The notes under the pieces were generated by a model that was not told where the DNA came from, searched no databases, and saw nothing but the letters and a program-made list of their open reading frames with translations. From Candidatus Kaiserbacteria bacterium (GTDB lineage: Bacteria; Patescibacteriota; Minisyncoccia; Phycocordibacterales; UBA2100): 57,714 nucleotides of DNA. Location: contig JACRFI010000015.1 of NCBI GenBank assembly GCA_016217965.1, positions 80,366 through 138,079 of the forward strand, in the 5' to 3' direction. A program made the position numbers and the translations under genes. Below, piece by piece: positions 37,856 through 46,754 of the stretch. Numbering within the stretch: the stretch's first letter is position 1; every line of letters starts with the position of its first letter.

Positions 37856-38800
37856 TTAGCTATTTTTTTGGATTATTCGCAATTTTGCGCTTCGTGCTCT
37901 CGGATTATTCAAAATCTCTTCTCTCGTTGGCTTTATTGGTGATTTTGTTTTCAACTCTCCCTCCCCTTTCTGTGCCCACTCTCGCATCATCCGCTTCACT
38001 TCCCTGTCTTCAGTACTATGGAAACTAATTACCGCGATTCTGCCTCCGGAGAGCAAGACGTCCCATGCTGCCTGCAAACCTGCCTTCAGTGCACCCATTT
38101 CGTCATTCACTGCAATGCGAAGCGCTTGGAACGTCTTTGTTGCGGGATGCAGCCGGCCTTTTCGATAGAACCCCGGCACCGCGCTCACAATGATGTTTGC
38201 AAGCTCTCTGGCCGTTTCTATCTGCTTTGCTTTCCGCCTTTCAACGATCGCCTTTGCTATCCGCCTTGCGTATCGCTCTTCTCCCCACCCGTATAAAATA
38301 TCGGCGATACTTCCCTCTTCCCATGTATTTACTATCGTCCGAGCGGTAAGTGCCGCAGGATCGCTCGAATATGTCATGAGAAGCGGTTCGTCGGAAAGAA
38401 AAGAGAACCCTCTTCCCGCGGCAAGCTGGTACCCACTCCACCCAAGGTCAAAAAAAGTGGAATTAATACCAGCCAAACCGCAGTTTCGAAGCACGCCCTT
38501 GAGATTTCTAAAGTTACTCACCTCAAGATAGATGCGGGGTTTGGCAGCCGAGAGCGCAACTCTTGCGCGCTCTACCGCTGCCTTGTCCGCGTCTATCCCG
38601 ATGAAAACTCCTTCATTCCCAAGACGTGCCGCGATCTCTTTCGCATGGCCCGCGCCTCCGAGGGTCGCATCAAGTACGACGCTGTCAGGACGAACTTGCA
38701 AAGCTTCCAATGTTTCGTGTAAAAGAACGGGTATGTGCCCGACCACTATTGGTTCGGGGCGTCCCTCTTGACGAGGTGTTGTCTGGTGTCCTCTATTCAT
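37856..38800 (-). CDS. rsmH: 16S rRNA m4C1402 methyltransferase
   Basis: 314 aa from the ATG at 38800, which has AGGA four bases upstream; an in-frame ATG at 38857 is weaker. Family motifs HIPVLLHETLEAL, VLDATLGGAGHAKEI (SAM site), FFDLGWSGYQLAAGRGFSF (pieces FFDLGWSG, GRGFSF), HPATKTFQALRIAVNDE and GGRIAVISFHSTEDREVK (in pieces). GWS replaces the usual GVSS/GVSM. Confidence 0.95.
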   Translation of the reverse strand: MNRGHQTTPRQEGRPEPIVVGHIPVLLHETLEALQVRPDSVVLDATLGGAGHAKEIAARLGNEGVFIGIDADKAAVERARVALSAAKPRIYLEVSNFRNLKGVLRNCGLAGINSTFFDLGWSGYQLAAGRGFSFLSDEPLLMTYSSDPAALTARTIVNTWEEGSIADILYGWGEERYARRIAKAIVERRKAKQIETARELANIIVSAVPGFYRKGRLHPATKTFQALRIAVNDEMGALKAGLQAAWDVLLSGGRIAVISFHSTEDREVKRMMREWAQKGEGELKTKSPIKPTREEILNNPRARSAKLRIIQKNS

Positions 38801-38895
38801 TTTCCTGCTTGACGACACCGGGTCGCTGGAGGATGATGCTGAACGTCGCGTGCGCATGACATTTTCGCATTATTCTCCAGCTACCTCGTATCACC

Positions 38896-38995
38896 AGTCA
38901 TAAGTCCAGAGTCTTCAGTTTGTAGTGTTTTCATATAGCTCGTTTGTCGCATTGGCTAATGACTACTAACTGCGGACTACAGACTCTTCCTAAAG
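38896..38995. repeat. Heptad-phased inverted repeat f, mraZ/rsmH spacer
   Basis: Left arm: AGTCATA, AGTCCAG, AGTCTTC, AGTTTGT, AGTGTTT in 7-bp phase (38896-38930). Right arm: GACTACT, AACTGCG, GACTACA, GACTCTT, CCTAAAG (38961-38995), running into the mraZ stop codon (38990-38992). Pairs such as AGTCAT/ATGACT, AGTCC/GGACT and AGAGTC/GACTCT are complementary. The right arm closely parallels that of array e. Confidence 0.8.
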
Positions 38996-39424
38996 CGCCC
39001 CTATCTCGCCTAACTTCTCAGCCATTTGGTCAGCTTGTTTTTCAATTCTGCCTTTGTAGATGTTCCATTGTTCTTTGTCCCAAATCTCGACCCGGTCAGA
39101 CACTCCGGCGAATACGACGGTCTTTTTCAGTCCCGCGAATTGCTTTTGGTGTTCCGGTATCAATATCCGTCCCGCTGCATCAGGGATAACTTCAGCCGCT
39201 CCCGAAAGAATAAATCGGTTAAAGCCGCGCGTATCCGCCTGAGCGAATGAAAGTTGGTCGAGCCGTGAGGCGACCTTTTTCCAGCCCTCTTGCGAGTAGA
39301 CAAAGAGGCAGTTATCAAGGCCGCGCGTCATGACCATTTTCTTGCCGAGCTGCGCCCTGAATGCTTTTGGGAGAGACACTCGTTTCTTTTCATCCAACGT
39401 GTGTTCGTATTCCCCGATGAGCAT
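38990..39424 (-). CDS. mraZ: MraZ transcriptional regulator
   Basis: 144 aa from the ATG at 39424; the upstream frame crosses the promoter repeats. Two SpoVT/AbrB-like halves: MLIGEYEHTLDEKKRVSLPKAFR (pieces GEYEHTLDEKKRVSLPKAFR) and GAAEVIPDAAGRILIPEHQ. DxKGR-type and D.AGR-type motifs are present as DEKKR and DAAGR. MraZ represses its own division cluster by binding spaced TGGG repeats; such a repeat array is upstream. Confidence 0.95.
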   Translation of the reverse strand: MLIGEYEHTLDEKKRVSLPKAFRAQLGKKMVMTRGLDNCLFVYSQEGWKKVASRLDQLSFAQADTRGFNRFILSGAAEVIPDAAGRILIPEHQKQFAGLKKTVVFAGVSDRVEIWDKEQWNIYKGRIEKQADQMAEKLGEIGAL

Positions 39425-39455
39425 ACTTGTTTTTGACCTTATGTTGGGAGGTGTG

Positions 39456-39483
39456 GATGGCGGGAGTCGTGCGGCCCGCCATC
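39456..39483. promoter_or_regulatory. 9-bp hairpin in the mraZ leader
   Basis: GATGGCGGG (39456-39464) pairs with CCCGCCATC (39475-39483). The stem overlaps the last MraZ box. On the minus strand it would lie in the mraZ leader. Confidence 0.5.
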
Positions 39484-39526
39484 CCACTTTCTCCCACTAC
39501 GTATCAATATACACCACTATATACCA
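39477..39526 (-). promoter_or_regulatory. MraZ box array, five repeats in 10-bp phase
   Basis: Reading the minus strand toward mraZ, consecutive decamers begin TGGTA, TGGTG, TGATA, TGGGA and TGGGA, each exactly 10 bp apart (39526 down to 39477). MraZ is known to bind three or four direct TGGGN repeats separated by 5 bp. Two units match exactly and three are degenerate. The array ends 53 bp before the start codon. Confidence 0.75.
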
Positions 39527-39537
39527 CTGCAAACCAT

Positions 39538-39546
39538 TTATCCACA
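39538..39546 (+). promoter_or_regulatory. Isolated perfect DnaA-box sequence
   Basis: TTATCCACA, 11 bp beyond the MraZ boxes. A single box may be chance or may link division-cluster transcription to DnaA. Confidence 0.35.
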
Positions 39547-39715
39547 GCTGCCCTGCTCGCTAGGGGTGGGGTTGCGTTCTTCCGGGTACGCGATTTTCCT
39601 GCTGAAAAATCGCTCGAGCTTCGCGCCAGTCGCGCTGCAGAGCCCCTCCATAACTCACCCCCCCCCCCTACGCTCGCTTTCGTTTTACGGGGTACTAACG
39701 TGCTAGAGTTTTGGC

Positions 39716-40588
39716 ATGATCCAGGAAAAGCAGAACGAACGTGAGACACAGCTGAGAAAGTATCTCGACGATCGGACAGCCAAGGCAAAGGAGCGATACG
39801 AAAATTACATCGAAACGGTGCACGCAATGGCCGACGACAACAGTAGAAAAAACATTCAAGGGTGGGGTGTCTTCGGATCCGAACTAACTGGAGCACAAGG
39901 ATATTTTGGCGCTGATAGGAACCTCGCGTTCACTGGCACTGGTGGCTACGACGAAGAAAGTTTGGCGCTGGAATTAGCTCATGCACGCACAGACACAGAA
40001 AAAAGAATTCTCGCAGCAGATTTTCTAGGGCAAGGACGCGCGTGCATTGACCTGGGAGCAGACGCAGTTATAGCGACAACATTGTTGCCTCAAAAAGACA
40101 TATCAAGCGAAGTTGAAACGATCTTGGGCGATGCCCTTAGTGAGGAGGTATCAAACCGCACATTTGAACGCATTAAACAATTGAAGGACGAGGGCCATGC
40201 GTTTCTACTTGCATTTTTTCGACCGGTGGGAGGTTTATATCCTGTCTCGACAAACTTGTATGTCTTGAGAACGATTATGGAAAGATTCTCACAAATATAC
40301 GACCTGTTGGATGAAAAGGGTCTTCTTTTTATCGGTAGCATGTCTGTGTCCGACTATGACATCGGGTTCTTAAAATATATTATTGAATTATGCGGACTAG
40401 AAGGAATAATAAAAGAGCCGATAACGAAGAGCGGAATTTGTATCCAAAAGAATTCACGCATATGCAAGCATTTCCCAAGCGAGACTGAGATCGCTATGAA
40501 ATATCCTGCGTTAATCCGGAGGCTTATTAACCTCGATGAGAACGACAAGAGTACACACCGAGCGTACGGCATTGGACAACTCCCCTAA
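39716..40588 (+). CDS. Hypothetical soluble protein
   Basis: 290 aa. Charged helical N-terminus (ERETQLRKYLDDRTAKAKERYEN in pieces), then an alpha/beta body: AADFLGQGRACIDLGADAVIATTL (pieces LGQGRACIDLGADAVI), GHAFLLAFFRPVGGLYPVS and GLLFIGSMSVSDYDIGFLKYI (in pieces). The order recalls a class I methyltransferase-like Rossmann fold, but no SAM-binding glycine loop is clear. It lies 18 nt upstream of guaA. Confidence 0.55.
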   Translation: MIQEKQNERETQLRKYLDDRTAKAKERYENYIETVHAMADDNSRKNIQGWGVFGSELTGAQGYFGADRNLAFTGTGGYDEESLALELAHARTDTEKRILAADFLGQGRACIDLGADAVIATTLLPQKDISSEVETILGDALSEEVSNRTFERIKQLKDEGHAFLLAFFRPVGGLYPVSTNLYVLRTIMERFSQIYDLLDEKGLLFIGSMSVSDYDIGFLKYIIELCGLEGIIKEPITKSGICIQKNSRICKHFPSETEIAMKYPALIRRLINLDENDKSTHRAYGIGQLP

Positions 40589-40606
40589 AAGGTGTTACTA
40601 TTTTAC

Positions 40607-42214
40607 ATGGCAAACCTTTCTATTTTCAAGAAAGCCACTCCTGAGGCACTTGATGCCTTGAAAGAAGAGCTGCGCGTGCGGAAGGCGACGAAATTCATTC
40701 TCCTTTTTTCTATGGGGTCGCAATTCGACCACCTCATCGTCCAGCGGCTCGCGAAATTAGGAGTCTACGCGCTTGTTGCGGACCCATCCAGCGTAAAAGC
40801 AGATGATGTGAAGAAAGCGAACCCTGCCGGCATCATGCTTTCAGGCGGACCCGCATCGGTACACGATGAACCGCCGCCATTTGATAAAAAAATCTTCGAC
40901 CTCGGCATTCCCCTCCTTGGTGTCTGCCTCGGCTATCAACAATGGGCAAAACATATAGGCGCAAAAGTTGCTCCTGGTAAGGCGCGAGAGTTCGGCGTCC
41001 ACACGCTAACACTGAAAAAGAAAGATCCTCTTTTCAAAGGCGTGCCTTCTCGCTCGCCGGTACTCCAAACACATGGCGATATTATATTTCCATCAAAAAA
41101 ACTCGATGTCCTGGGTGCCACTGACCACTCGCCGGTTGCTGCAGGCCGCCACAAACATCTCTGGGGCGTGCAATTCCATCCCGAAGTTACCGATACAAAA
41201 TTTGGTGAACAGATGTATGCGAACTTCTGCTACAACATCTGCAATATCAAAGACCCCTTCCCTGCCCACAGTGTCGCGAAACGAAAGATCGAAGAATTGA
41301 AAAAAACAATTGGAAATGGCAACGTTCTCATTGCACTTTCTGGCGGTTCCGATTCATCTGTCGTGGCACATCTTCTGAAACGCGCCATGAAGGGATCAGG
41401 TGGAAAACTTATCGGCGTCTACATTCGCGGGATAGACCGGCCGGACGACGAAGCGTACGTGCGAAAATATTTTGGCAAGCAGAAATGGATCCACGTCGAA
41501 GTTGCAGATGCGACCCTGCAATTTCTCCAAGCTCTCGCTGGGAAGACAAGAATGCGCGACAAGCGCCTCGCCATGCGAGGAGTGTACAAGGAAATCCTCG
41601 AGCGCCGGATCGCCGATTACGACGCCCAGTTTATAGCGCAAGGAACGCTTTACACAGACTTGCGCGAAAGCGGCATGGGACACGCAACAGGAGCGCGTAT
41701 CGCGGAAATAAAGGTACACCACAATACAGGCATCGAATTCAGCGTGCCCGAGCTGCGCCCTCTCGAAGATATGGTTAAGGACAGCGCGCGTGATATTGGG
41801 CGCGACATCGGCGTACCCGAAGACTTGCTCCTCCGCCACCCGTTCCCCGGTCCGGGCCTTGTGGTGCGAATAGAAGGAGAAGTCACCGCGGATTCCTTGC
41901 GCATTGCTCGCACTATTGATGGCATCTACATCGATGAGCTGCGTAAAGCCAAGCTGTACAACACCGTGTGGCAAGCCGGTGCTGTCGTCACCCGTTCAGA
42001 GCACACTGTTTCGAAGGGCGATGATGCAGGCCTTGGTGTCGTCGTGGCGCTTTGGGCAGTCTGGAGCGTCAATGGTTTTACTGCCCGCTCTGCGGATCTC
42101 CCGCACGATTTCCTGGACAAAGTAGCCCGCCGCATCGCAAACGAAGTCCGCGAAGTCGGTGCCGTCGTCTACCGAATCTCTGATAAACCACCTGCGACGA
42201 TAGAGTGGGGATAA
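40607..42214 (+). CDS. guaA: GMP synthase (glutamine-hydrolysing)
   Basis: 535 aa from the ATG at 40607. Converts XMP to GMP with glutamine and ATP. Glutamine amidotransferase domain: LSGGPASVHDE, nucleophile C107 in LLGVCLGYQ, GVQFHPEVTDT. PP-loop: IALSGGSDSSVVAHLL. C-terminal dimer domain: HPFPGPGLVVRIEGEVT and the final PPATIEWG. An N-terminal extension of about 25 residues precedes the amidotransferase domain. The canonical QYSQLI-type start is replaced by FILLFSMGSQFDHLI. Confidence 0.97.
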   Translation: MANLSIFKKATPEALDALKEELRVRKATKFILLFSMGSQFDHLIVQRLAKLGVYALVADPSSVKADDVKKANPAGIMLSGGPASVHDEPPPFDKKIFDLGIPLLGVCLGYQQWAKHIGAKVAPGKAREFGVHTLTLKKKDPLFKGVPSRSPVLQTHGDIIFPSKKLDVLGATDHSPVAAGRHKHLWGVQFHPEVTDTKFGEQMYANFCYNICNIKDPFPAHSVAKRKIEELKKTIGNGNVLIALSGGSDSSVVAHLLKRAMKGSGGKLIGVYIRGIDRPDDEAYVRKYFGKQKWIHVEVADATLQFLQALAGKTRMRDKRLAMRGVYKEILERRIADYDAQFIAQGTLYTDLRESGMGHATGARIAEIKVHHNTGIEFSVPELRPLEDMVKDSARDIGRDIGVPEDLLLRHPFPGPGLVVRIEGEVTADSLRIARTIDGIYIDELRKAKLYNTVWQAGAVVTRSEHTVSKGDDAGLGVVVALWAVWSVNGFTARSADLPHDFLDKVARRIANEVREVGAVVYRISDKPPATIEWG

Positions 42215-42241
42215 TGTCCCCGATCACTCGAAATACCATCG

Positions 42242-42247
42242 TATACT
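42242..42247 (+). promoter_or_regulatory. -10 element of a leaderless gene
   Basis: TATACT lies only 6 nt before the GTG at 42254, so the transcript would start at or within a base or two of the start codon. No ribosome-binding site is present and no clear -35 is seen. Confidence 0.5.
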
Positions 42248-42253
42248 TCAGCG

Positions 42254-44470
42254 GTGCGTAAGATATTTTTTGCACTTTTCGGCGCATGCGCACTTCTCCC
42301 AGTTGTCGCTTTTGCTGAGTTCACGATTGATTTGAAGCAAGGCGACAGTGGGCAACCGGTGGTCGAGCTCCAAAATTTCCTGATCACGCAAACTCATCTC
42401 GCGGCATACAACAACACTGGCTTCTTTGGACCTCTCACGCTTGCGGGAGTGAAAGCATTTCAAACTGCACAAAACATCTCACCCGCCTCGGGATTTTTTG
42501 GCCCCCTCACTCGCGCAGCGGCGAACTCGCTTCTCCAGCAAACAACGCAACAAAATCAGTGTCCAGTTGTCGGCGTTCCCTCGTGCCAAGGCGGAATACT
42601 CGAGCCTCTTGGCGTCGATGCGAAAGGTTGTCAGATTGGGTATCGGTGCGTGGGAGGGACAGGTGCGCAAAGCGGAACCGCACTCACAGCAAGCCCGACC
42701 TCCGGCCAGGCGCCTCTTTTTGTTACGTTCTCATACAGCACCGCCAATTTGACCGGTGGCTCACTCACGCTCTATTTTGGCGATGGAGACGAAACAGATG
42801 TTGCGGTGACATCCCAGGGAGGCACGACCAATCATGCGTACACGCAGCCGGGGACCTATACTGCAGTGCTTTCTTCTGGGGGAACTGTTGTTGCATCTGC
42901 GAACGTTACCGTGAACGCATGCACGGGCTCGAACTGCGCAAAACCAAATTCCTGCCCTGCACTTGACCAACTGCGCCGCATCTTGCGGCAAGGAATGAGC
43001 GGGAATGACGTTTCCGCGCTCCAAGACTACCTTGCAGAGTTCCCGAACATCTATCCAGAAAAGCTCACAACCGGATACTTCGGTTCCGCAACAGAGAAAG
43101 CAGTACAGAGATGGCAGACGGCACGCGCCATTGCATCATCAGGTTCCCCTGAGAGCACGGGTTGGGGGGTTGTTGGGCCAAAGACCATCAAGGCTATGCG
43201 AGAAGCGTGCAATCTTGCAGGTCTTCCGTCGAACCTCGCTGCAAATAGTGACACTCCAGGTTCACAGACAATCACGCTTGCTGTGGGACAGATCATTTTT
43301 GTCGGCGGGACGAATGTGAAGTTTGATTCGATGGCAGAGAATTCCGCATCTCTTATCGAAATACCAATCGGTGGCAGCATAGTGTCACAATATTTCAGCG
43401 AATCAGCGATACTTTCCGTGAACGAGCAAGTGACATTCAACGGTGCCACTATTACGCTTAAGGAAATTAATTCGACAACGCAGAGGGCAACGTTCCTGAT
43501 TGCGGCAAATCCGAATGCGCTCTCGGTCGCAGCGACTCCAGACACAGGTCCTGCGCCACTTACGGTTTCGATCTCAGTATCACCATGGTTCCCAAACGGA
43601 TACACCCTTGATTTTGGCGACGGCATGGATGCAGTAACGTGTGATTCATCGTGTGGAAACACCAAATCGTTTGCACGCTCATACGCGAAAAACGGCACCT
43701 ATACGGTGAGCCTCAAGAACGCAAGTGGCGAAACGGTGAAGACCGCGACGGTCAAAGTAGAAGGAAATGGCCAGAACGTCCCTGTGATCTCCTCATACTC
43801 GCCCACATCGGCATATCCCGGTGACACCGTTAAAATGAAAGGAAAGTATCTCACGGGTATTAACTCCATCCTCGTCGAAGGCACGTTGATCGGTGTGTTT
43901 GCAGCAAGCGACGTCGAGACGCTCGATTTCGTGATACCGAATCCATTTCCGAAGGGTTCGTATGGGCTCGTCGTTTCAAATGTGAACGGTACGAGTGCAA
44001 GCGTTTCAATAACCATACTTGGCCCCAAACCACCGCCTGTTTCGTCGGCAAGTGAATACTGCACGTTAAACGGCGTTGGATATCCTATCGAGCCGGCGGC
44101 TGCGAAATGCACTAACCCCTACGGGAATATAGGGGATGGGATAAAGAACGAACACCTAAACGCAGAAGCACAAGCCTGTCAAAAATATTACTTGGGCGCG
44201 ATTGCGTGCATCCAACAAGGTTGGATAGGTCAAAGCACTGCGCCGCATTGGGGAACTACGCGATTTGCCTGCATCAGTTCGAATGGCGTGTTCGTGCCCG
44301 CGAGCAACGGCATAGTATCGGGAAATAAGTGCAGGGAAAATGCTGACATTTCACAGAGAGAGTGCATTACCCCGTACGCGTGCCGTAAAGACGGGTGGTG
44401 GGAAGCTGATATGTATGGCAACTTGTTAGAGAAGGTCAACCCACCGTGGATATGGACAGAATCACCTTGA
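42254..44470 (+). CDS. Secreted peptidoglycan-binding / PKD / IPT multidomain protein
   Basis: 738 aa, GTG start. Signal peptide 1-21. Peptidoglycan-binding domain 1 (about 27-93: GDSGQPVVELQNFLITQTHL, TGFFGPLTLAGVKAFQ in pieces), a PKD domain (about 143-218: LTLYFGDGDETD, NHAYTQPGTYTA), peptidoglycan-binding domain 2 (about 233-315: GMSGNDVSALQDYL, TGYFGSATEKAVQRWQ), a second PKD-like domain (about 425-500: YTLDFGDGMD, SYAKNGTYTVS), and an IPT/TIG-like domain (about 505-580: ISSYSPTSAYPGDTVKMKG). A Cys-rich end follows. Anchored in the wall, it may bind sugars or other cells. It ends at a strong hairpin shared with the convergent gene. Confidence 0.88.
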   Translation: MRKIFFALFGACALLPVVAFAEFTIDLKQGDSGQPVVELQNFLITQTHLAAYNNTGFFGPLTLAGVKAFQTAQNISPASGFFGPLTRAAANSLLQQTTQQNQCPVVGVPSCQGGILEPLGVDAKGCQIGYRCVGGTGAQSGTALTASPTSGQAPLFVTFSYSTANLTGGSLTLYFGDGDETDVAVTSQGGTTNHAYTQPGTYTAVLSSGGTVVASANVTVNACTGSNCAKPNSCPALDQLRRILRQGMSGNDVSALQDYLAEFPNIYPEKLTTGYFGSATEKAVQRWQTARAIASSGSPESTGWGVVGPKTIKAMREACNLAGLPSNLAANSDTPGSQTITLAVGQIIFVGGTNVKFDSMAENSASLIEIPIGGSIVSQYFSESAILSVNEQVTFNGATITLKEINSTTQRATFLIAANPNALSVAATPDTGPAPLTVSISVSPWFPNGYTLDFGDGMDAVTCDSSCGNTKSFARSYAKNGTYTVSLKNASGETVKTATVKVEGNGQNVPVISSYSPTSAYPGDTVKMKGKYLTGINSILVEGTLIGVFAASDVETLDFVIPNPFPKGSYGLVVSNVNGTSASVSITILGPKPPPVSSASEYCTLNGVGYPIEPAAAKCTNPYGNIGDGIKNEHLNAEAQACQKYYLGAIACIQQGWIGQSTAPHWGTTRFACISSNGVFVPASNGIVSGNKCRENADISQRECITPYACRKDGWWEADMYGNLLEKVNPPWIWTESP

Positions 44471-44487
44471 TGCCTATGTTCACCGTG

Positions 44488-44514
44488 CGCAATAAGTTCG
44501 CGTAACTTATTGCG
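44488..44514. terminator. Bidirectional terminator hairpin
   Basis: CGCAATAAGTT-cgcgt-AACTTATTGCG, an 11-bp perfect stem between two convergent genes. It overlaps the stop codon of the minus-strand gene. A short GTTTT follows on the plus strand. Confidence 0.7.
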
Positions 44515-46750
44515 TGAAGTTTTCGGTTTCTTCGAACTCCTCCTCTGCCTCCTCTTCTGTCTCCGGCAATATCCAATTCGCGACTCGGTATCGCAGTGCA
44601 TCGAACATCCCTGTCAGCGTCGAATATTGAAATGCTTCGTCCGGTATCCACACCACTGACAACACGTCTGCATAATCATCAGTCCATACGGGAATGCGTC
44701 GCTCCGGCGTATACGGGAGCGCGCTCTCGAATGCGTCTGCGGTGGAAACATTTGGATCGCGCGAGAGTAGCACCCATTCGGAAGATGACGCAAGCTCGTC
44801 CTCCTCTCCGGAAGCGCTCACGACGAACGCTGTCAGGCCTAGGCTCTCTGCAACACTCACGATTGCGGGTGGAAGATCAAGGTAGCGATTGGATGTGTGT
44901 ACCGCAATGATGCTCTCCGACCCCGCGAGATGGTCGAGGTACAGCTGGATTGCTTCTTTTGTAATGAGATGCACCGGTATCGTGTCGTCATTAAACGCAT
45001 CAACTGCGATGACATCAAATTTCTGCAGCTCCCCGCGGCGACGCTCGTCTTCAAGAACGATGCGCGCATCGCCGAGCCTCACTTCAAACCCATCGCAGCG
45101 TGTAGAATAGGTGAAATATTCTTTTGCAAGAGAGACAACGCGTGAATCTATTTCATAGAAGACATACTGGTCCCCTTCGCCGCAATACACGCTCAGATTC
45201 CCAGTGCCAAGCCCTATGACAGCGACCTTCATGGTCCTATCGAGGTGATTTACATACTCGTGGACGATAGCGCGTGCGACACCGCTTCCTGTTGAGTAGT
45301 AGTTCGCAGGCGTAAATTCTTTCTCAGGATCGAGCGATTGGGTGCCATGGAGCGTGGCGCCATGCATGAGGTAACGAAGGTCCCCGAATTGCTGGACCTT
45401 TGCAGTACCATAGAAATTTCGTGTAGCAGAAAGTGTCTCGTAGCCGTAGTCGTCGGTGTTGAGGTAGGTAAATGCGGCGCGCACGATGAGGAGAATAATG
45501 AGAAAGCGTATTACCGTGCGCATCCGGGGCCGTATTGCAAATAGTGGGCCGGCACCCGCAGGGACAAGCGCGAACGCAGCGAGAGCCGCAGCTGCGATTG
45601 CGAGCGGAAATTCATGGAGCTCGTTGAAAATAAGGGGCGCCACGAGGCTCGCAAACATCGCGCCGAGCATTCCTCCGAAAGAAATAAGCAGATAGAAGAG
45701 CGGCACATGCGAAACGGCAGGGCGCATTCCGTACAATGCGCCGTGGCAGAAAAGTCCGCAGAAGAATAGGAGCCCCAGGTCTGCAATGAGGCGCCAGACG
45801 ACGAGCTCGTGCGGGACATCGAGCGCCGCGTACGCAAACGCTGCAAACAGCAGCACTCCGAGCCAGGTGAGAGCGCCCCTTCCCCACCCCCAGAACGCGA
45901 AAATGAACGAGATGAGATAGAGACAAAGCGGCAAAAGCCAAAGGAACGGGATGGGTGCGACGACCTGTGTTATTTGGGTTGTTGTTGCAACGAGAAGAAG
46001 TGATGGCAAAGCAGCCAAGAGGACCCACGCTGATTTCTTGGTAAGTGAGATGGGCGCGGAATCAGCGCCTGGCGTTGATTCCGCGCTACGAACGTGTTCG
46101 GAACGATAGAACCTATTGCACACCGCCGCAGCGAGCGCCACGTACAAAATAAAAAGCGCGGTCCACACCGCTTCTTGAGAAGCGAGCCGCATATGGGGCT
46201 CTACTAAAAATGGATACGTCGCGAGCGCAAGAAGAGAGCCGATGTTTGAGAGAGCATATAGTTTGTACGGTTCGCGCTTCTCGGAAAGCCCGTACCAATA
46301 TTGCATCAAAGGGCCCGTGGTAGAAAGCAAAAAATATGGAATGCCGATCGAAAGAAAAAGCGAGATCAACACTTCCAACGATGGTGCAAGCGTGCTCGCA
46401 AGCGTCCAATCAAGCGGCGGATAAAAAGATCGCCAGATAATAGGAGAAACAAGTGCAACAAATCCCCCGACTCCAACGACGTACAAATGCACGCGCGCCT
46501 GCCTTGCCTCTTCCCATTTCTGAAGCACATAGACATATAGATAGCCAACAAAAAGCATCGTGGTGAAAAAAAGAAGGCTCGTCGCCCACACGCTCGAAGA
46601 CCCGCCAAACCACGGGAGAAGATGCTTCCCCACTATCGGCTGCACCTGAAAAAGAAGGAACGCGGAAAGGAAAATTGCGGATGCATACAAAAAATAAGCC
46701 CCAAGCCTGGGGAACGACGCGCCAATACCGCGAAATAACATGCGCACCAT
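44507..46750 (-). CDS. Membrane-fused spermidine-synthase-like protein
   Basis: 747 aa from the ATG at 46750 (46741 also possible). About 13 membrane helices in the first 440 residues (FLLFQVQPIVGKHLLPWFGGSSSVW in pieces QVQPIVGKHLLPWFGG) and a Rossmann-type spermidine-synthase-like domain in the last 290: KVAVIGLGTGNLSVYCGEGD (piece VAVIGLGTGNLS), YEIDSRVVSLAKEYF, FDVIAVDAFNDDTIPVHL (in pieces). The usual synthase DGG is not seen. An acidic tail ends the protein. Substrate is unknown; the family is broad in environmental bacteria. The neighbouring Tat-signal gene ends 4 nt upstream. Confidence 0.85.
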   Translation of the reverse strand: MVRMLFRGIGASFPRLGAYFLYASAIFLSAFLLFQVQPIVGKHLLPWFGGSSSVWATSLLFFTTMLFVGYLYVYVLQKWEEARQARVHLYVVGVGGFVALVSPIIWRSFYPPLDWTLASTLAPSLEVLISLFLSIGIPYFLLSTTGPLMQYWYGLSEKREPYKLYALSNIGSLLALATYPFLVEPHMRLASQEAVWTALFILYVALAAAVCNRFYRSEHVRSAESTPGADSAPISLTKKSAWVLLAALPSLLLVATTTQITQVVAPIPFLWLLPLCLYLISFIFAFWGWGRGALTWLGVLLFAAFAYAALDVPHELVVWRLIADLGLLFFCGLFCHGALYGMRPAVSHVPLFYLLISFGGMLGAMFASLVAPLIFNELHEFPLAIAAAALAAFALVPAGAGPLFAIRPRMRTVIRFLIILLIVRAAFTYLNTDDYGYETLSATRNFYGTAKVQQFGDLRYLMHGATLHGTQSLDPEKEFTPANYYSTGSGVARAIVHEYVNHLDRTMKVAVIGLGTGNLSVYCGEGDQYVFYEIDSRVVSLAKEYFTYSTRCDGFEVRLGDARIVLEDERRRGELQKFDVIAVDAFNDDTIPVHLITKEAIQLYLDHLAGSESIIAVHTSNRYLDLPPAIVSVAESLGLTAFVVSASGEEDELASSSEWVLLSRDPNVSTADAFESALPYTPERRIPVWTDDYADVLSVVWIPDEAFQYSTLTGMFDALRYRVANWILPETEEEAEEEFEETENFTQ

Positions 46751-46754
46751 ACTA

